The notes beneath the pieces were generated by a model. That model had not been told where the DNA came from. It ran no database searches and worked only from the letters and a program-made list of their open reading frames with translations. Position numbers and translations under genes: made by a program. Of a stretch of 21,685 nt of DNA, positions 12,669 through 19,928 are shown one piece after another. Origin of the DNA: a virus. The stretch lies in the IMG/VR virus record IMGVR_UViG_3300013006_000145, positions 1-21,685 of that record, one strand, 5' to 3'. Within the stretch, counting starts at the first letter, position 1. Every line of letters starts with the position of its first letter.

Positions 12669-14548
12669 TATGTTGTACGTGCATAAGTAGCACTATATTT
12701 TTTGTTACTAAAATAAATATCTTGACCACGTAAAATGCCATAAATCTCTACAGCTGCACCAACACCACCCATCATGTTTGCGGTTTGCGCTGCAGGCAAT
12801 ACTTGACTGCCTCTTGGTAAGCTTATCATTTCCGGTCCACGCTCACCTACTAAAGCCATGCCACCAGGCGCATTACGTGTACCAACTGCAAATCTATTTT
12901 GTGATGTAGCACTTTTTATAAGTGATCCTAATGCTACCAATGCCACACCTGCTGCAATTACTAAAAATGGATTTGCTAAGGCTTGTGCTATTGCAGCCTG
13001 TGCATTTAATGCAGCCGCACCTATTGCAATTATCTGCTCTCCTAATGTAGCAACAACACCGCCCAATGCATTAAATATACTTTGAAAAATATCACCAAAA
13101 TTAGCAGTACCATTTATTGCAGCAGCTAAACCTTCACCTAATCCGACACCAATAGCTGCTATAGATGATTCTAATGCAGCTGATAAATTTGATGTAATAT
13201 CTGTTGTTTGCTTTTTTAGATTATTAATAGAACCTTGTGGTATGTCAAATGGTATTGCAATAGGTGTAAGATTAATTTTCTCTTGTAAAGAGCTAACTAA
13301 ATCTTTTGGCTTTACTGCATCTAATGACCTTTTTAATGCGTTTAATTCTACAACTAATGGTAAAGTAAATGTCCCACTAGCTTTAAACTTAGTTATAGCA
13401 GTTTCAATAAATGAAGTGTAAGCTTGTATGTTAGCTTTTGTTGATGGTTCATTAAAAGCTAAAGCTATTCTTTGATTAGCTGTTATTTGTGCTACAAATG
13501 ATTTGTATGCATCTGCTAATGTTTCTACATCTTTTGTTGCTTTTTTTACTTTGCCGCCTTTATCAGGTTTTATTTCAGGTAAATCTATAGCTTGACTTAA
13601 TTTACTCAACTCAGCTGTTAATGCAGCTATCTTAGCTTTTGAAGCATCAATGTTAGATTGTTTTTTCCTATCAAAAGCACTATTAATTTCTTGTACTTTT
13701 AACGCTGCATTAGCTCCCTCACTTCCGAATTGTTTTAAATTATTAACAACACCTGAATTAATAGCTTTACCAATATTTAAAATGCCTTTTTCTGATTCGG
13801 TTAAAGCACCACCTTGAATAGTTATTAAATTATTTAATTCTTTTTCTATTCTGCCCTGTAATAATTTTGCTGTAATAGTACTTTGTAATGATGATATGTA
13901 AGCATCATAAGCTGTAGTTAATCCTTCAACTTTACCTTTTTCTAAATCTAAATCTCCAAATATTTGAGGATTAATTTTCTTTAATTCTTGTAATGCTGAT
14001 AGCTTTCTATCTCTACTTTCAGTCTCATTATCTAAAACTGCAATTAATGAAGTTACATTTGTTGCCTCTTTAGCTAAAGATTGTGTAATTGATTCTAAAG
14101 CTTTTGCTGTTTCATCAGCTATATCTTTAGTTTCTTTTGCCTTTCTATTCCATGCGCTAAATCCAATCTGTGCAAAACTTATAGCTGCCGTTACCACACC
14201 AAATGCCAAACCTAAACCTGCAGGACCAGTAAGTCCACTCGCTAACGCTTTTAACGCTCCACCTGTACTGCCAGTCTCAGCCTTTAATCTGCCAAATGAT
14301 TCAACTAATGGGTTAATGTTGTTTGCAATACCTATAAAGCCAAATGGAGCATCTTGTGCAATCCTAGATAAGTTAGTAATAGATTGCCCTGCTTGTGCAG
14401 CACCATTGTTTAAATTGCTCTTTAAAGCATCACCGGTTTTCTTAGCCTCAGTAGCTGTAGTCTTTAATGCATCAGTTGTATTCTTAAGCCCTGTGCTGAC
14501 CTTGTCAAACCCGGTTGCCGTGACTATTATCTCAATCTCTTCTGCCAT
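12668..14548 (-). CDS. Tail tape measure protein
   Basis: A 626-aa protein rich in alanine and long helices. The N-terminal quarter (TGFDKVSTGLKNTTDALKTT...) is coiled-coil like. A hydrophobic segment at about residues 105-135 (LTGPAGLGLAFGVVTAAISF) and a second at about 495-550 (AIAAIGVGLG..., NPFLVIAAGVALVALGSLI) are typical membrane-active parts. The C-terminal FAVGTRNAPGGMALVGERGPEMISLPRGSQVLP is a motif shared by many tape measure proteins. It follows the G/GT chaperone genes, joined by TAATG. If the usual 0.15 nm per residue applies, the tail is about 90 nm long. Together with the absence of a sheath gene this implies a siphovirus. Confidence 0.92.
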   Translation of the reverse strand: MAEEIEIIVTATGFDKVSTGLKNTTDALKTTATEAKKTGDALKSNLNNGAAQAGQSITNLSRIAQDAPFGFIGIANNINPLVESFGRLKAETGSTGGALKALASGLTGPAGLGLAFGVVTAAISFAQIGFSAWNRKAKETKDIADETAKALESITQSLAKEATNVTSLIAVLDNETESRDRKLSALQELKKINPQIFGDLDLEKGKVEGLTTAYDAYISSLQSTITAKLLQGRIEKELNNLITIQGGALTESEKGILNIGKAINSGVVNNLKQFGSEGANAALKVQEINSAFDRKKQSNIDASKAKIAALTAELSKLSQAIDLPEIKPDKGGKVKKATKDVETLADAYKSFVAQITANQRIALAFNEPSTKANIQAYTSFIETAITKFKASGTFTLPLVVELNALKRSLDAVKPKDLVSSLQEKINLTPIAIPFDIPQGSINNLKKQTTDITSNLSAALESSIAAIGVGLGEGLAAAINGTANFGDIFQSIFNALGGVVATLGEQIIAIGAAALNAQAAIAQALANPFLVIAAGVALVALGSLIKSATSQNRFAVGTRNAPGGMALVGERGPEMISLPRGSQVLPAAQTANMMGGVGAAVEIYGILRGQDIYFSNKKYSATYARTT

Positions 14549-15179
14549 TATTTAATCTTTATATTGTGTCGCTCTAATATAGCTTTGTACTCTTCTGATG
14601 TCAATGGTTGTATCTGCTTTCTCTCTTCTTGTTCCATCGGCCAGAATCTATCTATTTTACCTATTGCTTTACTTCCTGCCATTGCTTCTGCTACACGAAA
14701 AGAGGCAAAACGAATGACCATAGCCGATTCCTTTTGCCTCTCTTGATACCCTTCACAAGCCGCATAAAACTCATGAGGCATTGAACAGTAATATTCATCT
14801 ACACTCCATCCTAATTTTCCTAAAGCAAACTTGAGGTTGTCGTAGCACTGTTCTCTATGGCTTTTTTTTTCTCCTCATTTTCTCTTATCTCTTGACCTTG
14901 CTTAATCAAGTCATTCCAAACCTTTGTCTCATTTAATAATACAGTAACAGCTTGAATCTGCTCATTCTTATTCTCCATATCATCAACCCATTCACATACT
15001 AACTCCCATGTGTAATCGACATCCTCACGCTTTAATCTGCTGTAACCAATCATACCACCGTACACCATCGCATACATAAACCCTGATGTAGTCTCACCAT
15101 CATTAAACTCGTGTAATTTCTCAATGGCTAATTGATTAAATTTAATTCCGTACTCTTTGCCGTTTAGTTTGATTTTCAT
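14548..15179 (-). CDS. Tail assembly chaperone GT, made by -1 frameshift
   Basis: The frameshifted product joins the first 106 residues of the G protein to a 104-residue T domain. The G frame reads GAG-AAA-AAA-AAA-GCC; a -1 slip on the A9 run re-reads one A and continues AGC-CAT-AGA with no stop until TAA at 14548. The T frame has no start before the ATG at 14781, but the coding match begins well upstream (FALGKLGWSVDEYYCSMPHEFYAACEGYQ). This is the conserved G-W-x-x-x-E...P-x-E-F motif of T domains, so the ATG there is internal rather than the true start. In lambda-like phages G coats and GT recruits tube subunits onto the tape measure. Position between tube and tape measure is diagnostic. 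The stop overlaps the tape measure start. Confidence 0.85.
14820..15179 (-). CDS. Tail assembly chaperone G
   Basis: A 119-aa acidic helical protein (MKIKLNGKEYGIKFNQLAIEKL...) made when no frameshift occurs. The opening strand pair and the helix ...LAIEKLHEFND are typical of siphovirus chaperones following the major tail gene. Residues 107-119 (AIENSATTTSSLL) are read only in the zero frame. It lies after a hairpin in the 71-bp gap from the tail tube gene and shares its first 106 residues with the GT product. Confidence 0.85.
   Translation of the reverse strand: MKIKLNGKEYGIKFNQLAIEKLHEFNDGETTSGFMYAMVYGGMIGYSRLKREDVDYTWELVCEWVDDMENKNEQIQAVTVLLNETKVWNDLIKQGQEIRENEEKKKAIENSATTTSSLL
14862..14870 (-). 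other. A9 slippery sequence for -1 ribosomal frameshifting
   Basis: Nine A residues directly preceded by GAGGAG on the coding strand (14876-14871). The run allows tandem slippage A-AAA-AAA in the -1 direction. It is placed 13 codons before the G stop and inside the overlap with the T frame. I see no strong downstream stem or pseudoknot by eye, so the run alone may drive slippage. Confidence 0.8.
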
Positions 15180-15198
15180 TTTGTTTGTTTTAGAAATA

Positions 15199-15238
15199 GT
15201 TAATTTGATTGACTCAATAACAAGCCAATCAAATTAAC
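15199..15238 (-). promoter_or_regulatory. 13-bp hairpin after the major tail tube gene
   Basis: A perfect inverted repeat: GTTAATTTGATTG at 15199-15211 and its complement at 15226-15238, separated by 14 bases. It occupies most of the 71-bp gap between the tail tube gene and chaperone G. On the minus strand it is followed by TATTTCTAAAA, not a clean U-run, so it is more likely an mRNA-stabilising or attenuating element than a full terminator. Confidence 0.6.
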
Positions 15239-15250
15239 CTATGTTATAAA

Positions 15251-15682
15251 TTATGCTTGAATAGTCAATGAAGGTGTTCCTATTGGCTGTATAGTTCCAG
15301 TAAAGGTCCCGATAGAGTCGAATGCATATGTTGAGCTTAATTCAGAAAAGAATCCTGTACCTGTTTCAATCTCATCACCAGTTACTGGTGATACAGGTGC
15401 AATCTTCCAACCAAAAAAAGTTTTAGCTCTCAATAATAATCTTAAATCTGTACCGCTTATTTTACCACTATCAGGATCTTGTAAATGTTGACCTTCAAAG
15501 CTATAAGATAATTCAACAGTACCAGGACTCTTATCAGGTCCACATGCACTAGATGCATCTACAACAGTTACTGAATCAGCTTTACTTACTGAAGTCAAAC
15601 AAACTACAGTATCATAAGATGTACCACCTGCAGGATCAATGAATAATAACATTGTACCACCTGCTACTTTGTGTTCTGCCAT
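15251..15682 (-). CDS. Major tail tube protein
   Basis: A 143-aa beta-rich protein (MAEHKVAGGTMLLFIDPAGGTSY...). Its pattern fits siphovirus major tail proteins: short N-arm, VSKADSVTVVDASS strand, VELSYSFEGQHLQDP, a central LLLRAKTFFGWKI, and a closing strand set TGTGFFSELSSTYAFDSIGTFTGTIQPIG. It stacks as hexamers to form the tail tube. The place between the tail completion gene and the chaperones is the standard one. A-rich leader (AATTTAAATAAA) precedes the ATG. The hairpin right after it may protect or attenuate its mRNA, consistent with high demand. Confidence 0.85.
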   Translation of the reverse strand: MAEHKVAGGTMLLFIDPAGGTSYDTVVCLTSVSKADSVTVVDASSACGPDKSPGTVELSYSFEGQHLQDPDSGKISGTDLRLLLRAKTFFGWKIAPVSPVTGDEIETGTGFFSELSSTYAFDSIGTFTGTIQPIGTPSLTIQA

Positions 15683-15702
15683 TTTATTTAAATTTTAATT
15701 TG

Positions 15703-16128
15703 TTATGAAATTACGAAAATATCTTGTTTAAATATCAATATCCTTGAAATAAATACTTTGCCACCCAAATTACCAAATCTTTCTGTCCTATCCGTTTGTA
15801 GCGTTAAATTTAGCATTTGTAATCCATATGCTGATAAATCTATGTTATCAACTCCTTGTGGCTTAATTGCGCTTATAATCGCTCCACAAGCTGTATTTAA
15901 TGTTTTGCTGTTGTTGTATTTGTATTCCCAACTATGTACAGATAATTGTACGGTCAATTGTACATCTGAGCTATTAAATGTACTTGTCTCAGTTGATGTT
16001 GCATCATTAATGACACAATAAATCTTATGCTTTACGTCATCCGGTTCCTCACCCTCATAAACAGGAATATCCAACCCATCCACTATTTCATAGTAAGCTT
16101 GTAATATTGCACTGTTTACATCTCTCAT
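15703..16128 (-). CDS. Tail completion / terminator protein (DUF3168-like)
   Basis: A 141-aa protein (MRDVNSAILQAYYEIVDGL...) with the layout of the DUF3168 / gpU-like family: N-terminal helix, IPVYEGEEPDD, a strand IYCVINDATSTE, VQLTVQLSVHSWEYKY, a long helix NTACGAIISAI and two closing strands (LQMLNLTLQTDR, KVFISRILIFKQDIF). Members cap the end of the tail tube that joins the head. It overlaps the gp10-like gene by four bases (ATGA) and precedes the tail tube gene by 20 bases. Confidence 0.8.
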   Translation of the reverse strand: MRDVNSAILQAYYEIVDGLDIPVYEGEEPDDVKHKIYCVINDATSTETSTFNSSDVQLTVQLSVHSWEYKYNNSKTLNTACGAIISAIKPQGVDNIDLSAYGLQMLNLTLQTDRTERFGNLGGKVFISRILIFKQDIFVIS

Positions 16129-16652
16129 AACTTAAATATTGCTCTTAAATTCTTTCTTAATACTGGTAATGTTTTTTGTACAGATGGGTAAATAAATGGT
16201 CTCGCTTTTACACCTTCTCTTAATATTTTTAATGCTGTGACATAAGCATACTTAGGATCCATTTTACCCGTTCTATTTGCCCACCCGATAAGTGACTCTA
16301 CAAACTGCTCAAACGTTGCACCTGTACTACCTTTAAATGTTGCTGCATAAGCTTGCCAATCTGCAGGTAAACTACTTACATATGCTGCTGCATACTTTCT
16401 AGTTCCAAATTCTACATATGCACCATATTTAGCAGCCACTCTTACACTCGCTGAACCTTGCCCATAATATGGCTTAATTGAATTCTTTAATAAACCCTCA
16501 TCACTACTATTTGCACTTACTAATTGTATTGCGTTTTGTGATGTCTGATCAGCCCAATCATTAAGCTCAGCCTGTACCTCTTTTTGTACATCCTTAGCTA
16601 ACTTATCCATTTTCTTAATCAGCGTATCTAAGCCTTTTACTTCTAATTGCAT
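16125..16652 (-). CDS. HK97 gp10-like head-tail joining protein
   Basis: A 175-aa protein. The N-terminal helix (LDTLIKKMDKLAKDVQKEVQAEL) followed by DQTSQNAIQLV, GLLKNSIKPYYGQGSASVRVAAKYGAYVEFGTRKY, and ending ARPFIYPSVQKTLPVLRKNL, is the pattern of the HK97 gp10 family; YGAYVEFGT and A-R-P-F are its key motifs. A loop of about 50 residues between VEFGT and the APF-type motif makes it longer than the usual 110-140 aa. It forms part of the neck or tail-completion ring. Its ATG shares one base with the upstream stop. Confidence 0.88.
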   Translation of the reverse strand: MQLEVKGLDTLIKKMDKLAKDVQKEVQAELNDWADQTSQNAIQLVSANSSDEGLLKNSIKPYYGQGSASVRVAAKYGAYVEFGTRKYAAAYVSSLPADWQAYAATFKGSTGATFEQFVESLIGWANRTGKMDPKYAYVTALKILREGVKARPFIYPSVQKTLPVLRKNLRAIFKL

Positions 16653-17233
16653 TAGTAATAAAGTATTGTTGCGACCTCGTTAACTTCGAAAAATGCACCC
16701 CATGTAAACTCACCTGTAGCACTATTATACAACACCTCTTTGCCTACTAGACTGCCTGCAGTAATTACCATGTATTGTACACCATCCTTAAACGCACCAA
16801 AAACATTCTTACCAATCAACCCATTGTAAGTAAATTGATACTCACCACCATCAGCTATGTAGTTGTATACTTTTATGTTTCCTGTGTCCATTGGTGCATC
16901 TGAATTTATTGATTCATCTAACTTAGTAGCCTTTATGTATTCAAAAGACTTCGCGCCCTCATTTCTTATCTGTATTGAATTAATCTTGTAAAATTGCGAC
17001 TCATACTCTATCACATCGTTACTCCTTGTTGGTCTTTCACGCTCAAACCTTAAAATAAAGTTTTGGTCATAAGTCCACTGGTTCTGATCATAACTCTTAG
17101 CTGTTGCCCCATCTCTTTGCTCCACATCTGCCCACTTTGACCAACTACCAGTTAATAGACTAACCAACCCACCAAACTCATTCAAGCTCGTTGTGTATCG
17201 ATTTATAGTAACTCTACGATTTAATTTATACAC
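16652..17233 (-). CDS. Head closure / head-tail adaptor with C-terminal extension
   Basis: A 193-aa protein. Residues 1-110 fit the head closure family (SPP1 gp16 / HK97 adaptor type): LNRRVTINRYTTSLNEFGG, WSKWADVEQRDGA, NFILRFERERPTRSNDVIEYESQFYKINSI, EYIKATKL. Family members are usually about 100-120 aa. Here residues 118-193 (NIKVYNYIADGGEYQFTYNG...) add a beta-rich domain of about 75 residues that I do not recognise, perhaps a decoration or stabilising domain on the neck. It overlaps the connector gene by eight bases and the gp10-like gene by one. Confidence 0.8.
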   Translation of the reverse strand: MYKLNRRVTINRYTTSLNEFGGLVSLLTGSWSKWADVEQRDGATAKSYDQNQWTYDQNFILRFERERPTRSNDVIEYESQFYKINSIQIRNEGAKSFEYIKATKLDESINSDAPMDTGNIKVYNYIADGGEYQFTYNGLIGKNVFGAFKDGVQYMVITAGSLVGKEVLYNSATGEFTWGAFFEVNEVATILYY

Positions 17234-17744
17234 GCTTAAATAGGTTTAAAATTATCTTAGCTATTGGACTAATGTCATCTGTTGCAACCGCTCTATTATC
17301 GTACAAATAATACACCTGGTTAAGTAATGCTGTTTTTAAAATCTCAGGTAGTGTTGTGTAACCTGTTGTGTAATCAATGGTGATGTTGTTGTTATGTGGT
17401 GTCCTAAGTCTCTTAAACTCATTGCCACCTAACGTATAATCCAAATCTAATACCAACACTCTGCCGTTATCATCCTCAACACTATTTATAGCTATCATTG
17501 GACCATATGGTATGTATATGTCTCCGTTGCTATTGTTCAGCACTGCTACAACATCATGCTCTACAAACCCTACACCAGTATAAGCTTCACACATCTGCCT
17601 TGCTGCAGTAATTAACACATTAATCAAATCATCATCAGTACTTATGTCTATCTTACAGAAATTTTTAGCCTCAGTTAATGTAACTGGTTCTGTTATTACC
17701 CCATCTTGAAATTGAACATCTAAGACACTGTTATACTCTACCAT
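17226..17744 (-). CDS. Head-tail connector protein (gp6-like adaptor)
   Basis: A 172-aa protein with the HK97 gp6 / SPP1 gp15-type layout: EPVTLTEAKNFCKIDISTDDDLINVLITAARQMCEAYTGVGF at residues 19-60, then beta segments (DIYIPYGPMIAINSVED, ITIDYTTGY) and a C-terminal helix set (PEILKTALLNQVYYLYDNR). The motif L-T-E-A-K...D-D-x-L-I-x-x-L-I-x-A-A-R is characteristic. It forms the ring under the portal. It is the first gene after the capsid terminator, so it depends on readthrough or on a promoter I cannot see. Confidence 0.9.
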   Translation of the reverse strand: MVEYNSVLDVQFQDGVITEPVTLTEAKNFCKIDISTDDDLINVLITAARQMCEAYTGVGFVEHDVVAVLNNSNGDIYIPYGPMIAINSVEDDNGRVLVLDLDYTLGGNEFKRLRTPHNNNITIDYTTGYTTLPEILKTALLNQVYYLYDNRAVATDDISPIAKIILNLFKRV

Positions 17745-17758
17745 GATTTATTTATTTT

Positions 17759-17789
17759 AAAAAGCCCCACCCCGTAGGGTAGGGCCTTT
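17759..17789 (-). terminator. Intrinsic terminator with UACG tetraloop after the capsid gene
   Basis: On the minus strand AAGGCCCTACCC and GGGTGGGGCTT pair over about twelve base pairs (two G-U) around the loop TACG. C-UACG-G is one of the exceptionally stable tetraloops. The 3' side runs straight into TTTTT. It starts 32 bases after the capsid stop, inside the structural operon. It probably acts as a partial terminator or mRNA 3'-end shield that raises capsid mRNA over the downstream genes. Confidence 0.85.
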
Positions 17790-17820
17790 ATCATCATCAA
17801 ACGAAACAAACTAACCGATA

Positions 17821-19023
17821 TTATACGTTTCCTAAATCAGCAAATAATGCAGATGTTGGTAACATCAAGTTTACATCTTCAAGACACTCAATACGCGCAG
17901 TAATTAAGTTCTTAGTAAAGTTGTCTTGATCTTCCATTGAGAATTCAACTGTGATAGCCTCAGTCTCAACACGCTCAAGATAATCTCTATCAATAATCAA
18001 AATCTTGTCATCAGTTACCCAAGATGCAGGCAAGATTGGTGTTCCACTAATTGCAACATTACCATTGCTCATAGACAAGATACCACCCGATCCTTGATAG
18101 TAACCGTTAGTGTATAACAACTTGTTTAAACGTGCTAATTGCAAATGAGATACTAAAGCATAAGATGCATTGAAGTTAGCTTGCATTTGTGCTGCAATAC
18201 AATCAACGATAAACTTGATATCATCAGTTTCTGCAGATGTAGTAGCACCAGTTGCAGCAGTACTTACAGTAGTAAAGAATGTGCTATTCTCAACCTTGTA
18301 AAAATCTCTCAATAACAATCTTGGTAAGGTTGTTTGCATGAATGGTAATTGCTTAGCCATTTGCTTTGAGAAACGCGCAAAACCTGCGATGTAATCTTCT
18401 ACAATCTTGATTTCTGATAAATCGTAATCAATCTGACCTTTGCTAGCACCCTCAGTCTGAACTGCGATATTTCCCTCACCGCCAGTCTCACGATACTGAA
18501 CATACAAACCTGTACCGCTAATTGCAGTAGGCATCAAATCACGGAAGTTTATCTTTTGACTAGGTAAGATAGCTTGTGTAGCTGCATAAGTTGCAACACC
18601 ATCACCAGTTAAGTTATTACCCAATGTCATGTTACCAACAGCCTTTAACTCCATTCTAAATGGCTTACCCTTCTTTACGTTTTGGATGTTGTCAAAATTC
18701 TCTTCTAATCCTTCGCTAAATAATTGACCAAAAGATTTGTTCTCCATCTTAGATGTAGATGCAGACTTTACTCTTGTTTGTAACAAATCAAATCCCTTTA
18801 AGATTGCAGCTTGCTCAGCCTTTAATTTGTTAAACTCTTCAGTCATAGCTTTTACAGCCTCAGCTGAATCACTACCGTTACCAAATGCGTTGATTTTCTC
18901 ATCAACCGCTGTTACTACTGATTTCAATTGATCAGCAATCTCAGACTTAGTTTTCTCAGATATTGAAGTTTCAAGTGTTGACTTTAACGCTTCCAATTCT
19001 GACATTAATTCTTTCTTTTCCAT
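17821..19023 (-). CDS. Major capsid protein, HK97 fold
   Basis: A 400-aa capsid precursor. Residues 1-90 are a charged helical scaffold-like delta domain (MEKKELMSELEALKSTLETS...), with the maturation cleavage probably somewhere around residues 90-130. The mature part shows the HK97-fold family pattern: INFRDLMPTAISGTGLYVQYRE (long E-loop/N-arm), a spine helix with KMAKQLPFMQTTLPRLLLRDF, then the P and A domains ending AITVEFSMEDQDNFTKNLITARIECLEDVNLMLP. It follows the protease by 22 bases, as usual. Codon use is less AT-biased than in the early genes, fitting high expression. A strong terminator follows. Confidence 0.93.
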   Translation of the reverse strand: MEKKELMSELEALKSTLETSISEKTKSEIADQLKSVVTAVDEKINAFGNGSDSAEAVKAMTEEFNKLKAEQAAILKGFDLLQTRVKSASTSKMENKSFGQLFSEGLEENFDNIQNVKKGKPFRMELKAVGNMTLGNNLTGDGVATYAATQAILPSQKINFRDLMPTAISGTGLYVQYRETGGEGNIAVQTEGASKGQIDYDLSEIKIVEDYIAGFARFSKQMAKQLPFMQTTLPRLLLRDFYKVENSTFFTTVSTAATGATTSAETDDIKFIVDCIAAQMQANFNASYALVSHLQLARLNKLLYTNGYYQGSGGILSMSNGNVAISGTPILPASWVTDDKILIIDRDYLERVETEAITVEFSMEDQDNFTKNLITARIECLEDVNLMLPTSALFADLGNV

Positions 19024-19045
19024 GTCTTATGGTTTTTGTAATTTA

Positions 19046-19789
19046 TTAAATGTTATTTCTAAACGCTCTTATAATATCCAATGTTTCATCTACTGGCTCA
19101 ATGGTTGTTACCGGTTGAGTAGTGTTAGATTTCATATCTAGAATTAATTGAGCCAATTGTTTGCTGTGTAACAACAACATCTGTATTGTGTCATCTGTTG
19201 CCGTTGTGTTTCTGCAGAACTTATCAATAGCCGCACTCTTTGCAACTATCATGTCTACATCAAGATTGTTATCACCCTTAAGTGATGTGATTGGTGTTAA
19301 TGCATTAGCACCCCATGCAGTAAGTGAACTACCTTCATATAACTTAACCTCTGTAATTTCAAACTGACCTAATGATGGATTGCGTAAATAGTTTTCATAG
19401 GATTGGACCTGATTACGCTTTATTATTTTAAACCCGATTGAATGCTCAGTTATTAATCCACTTTCAACCATCTTTATAAAATCCTCACCGCCTTCATGCG
19501 TTCCTACTTGACTCTCATAATATAATCCGTACTCATCCTCTCTTAAGGTCAATAATTTCCCTAATGGTTGTGATGGATCATGATTAAGTAGATGCTTTAT
19601 TCTTGGTTGTGCTGATGCTGGTCCCTGCTCATTTATCGTCTTAGTAAATGCACCAGGCTTCATTATATCACCATCACTATCCACATTATTGAACTTGCTA
19701 AAATAACCTGTAACAATACCCTGAACCGGATTCATATCCATTATCTCAGATACTATTGATACATCCTTTATGTTGTATATGCTGTTCAT
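19046..19789 (-). CDS. Prohead maturation protease, HK97 family
   Basis: A 247-aa serine protease that cuts the capsid scaffold domain. Motifs in order: VTGYFSKFNNVDSDGDIMKPGAF (residues 26-48), HLLNH70DPSQPLGK with the catalytic histidine, EHS117IGF with the catalytic serine, and FEITEVKLYEGSSLTAWGAN (family E-x-S-x-V/L-x-x-P/W-A-N motif). The last 70 residues are a helical tail that may be removed or act as scaffold. The start is the only reasonable ATG, about 45 bases after the tRNA-like element and in an AT-rich leader. Confidence 0.92.
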   Translation of the reverse strand: MNSIYNIKDVSIVSEIMDMNPVQGIVTGYFSKFNNVDSDGDIMKPGAFTKTINEQGPASAQPRIKHLLNHDPSQPLGKLLTLREDEYGLYYESQVGTHEGGEDFIKMVESGLITEHSIGFKIIKRNQVQSYENYLRNPSLGQFEITEVKLYEGSSLTAWGANALTPITSLKGDNNLDVDMIVAKSAAIDKFCRNTTATDDTIQMLLLHSKQLAQLILDMKSNTTQPVTTIEPVDETLDIIRAFRNNI

Positions 19790-19836
19790 TGATATAAAGT
19801 TACTAATTTATTTTAAATATAAAACCAAATATTTTG

Positions 19837-19926
19837 CACCTGGTAAGGGACTCGCACCCTTATCTCCCTACTATGTAAGGGCGTTTCCTAATGTTGGTAT
19901 TCATTCCCAATTACGCCAACCAGGTG
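19837..19926 (-). ncRNA. tRNA-like structured RNA between head genes
   Basis: On the minus strand CACCTGGT (19926-19919) pairs perfectly with ACCAGGTG (19844-19837). The 3' half is exactly tRNA-like: a 5-bp arm AAGGG/CCCTT with a 7-base loop TGCGAGT directly abutting the acceptor strand, as a T-arm does, with one change from TTCGAGT at the position of psi55. TGGCGTAATTGG (19918-19907) matches the A-box/D-arm consensus. The centre is not canonical: GGCGT can pair with ACGCC 28 bases on, TTGG with CCAA inside, and CCC(T)TAC with GTAGGG around ATA. I find no regular anticodon arm. The element starts two bases after the MuF stop and no CCA is encoded. It could be a degenerate tRNA, a divergent tRNA or a processing signal. 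Confidence 0.6.
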
Positions 19927-19928
19927 TA

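Noticed and set aside
14548-14781. Separate 77-aa gene starting at the ATG at 14781
   Set aside because: The coding similarity to T domains continues upstream of this ATG into the overlap with G and is reached by the -1 slip on the A9 run, so it is the end of the GT product.
19790-19836. Possible promoter for the protease gene (a TTTG box after the tRNA-like element)
   Set aside because: No TAnnTTTG box occurs at the required spacing downstream.
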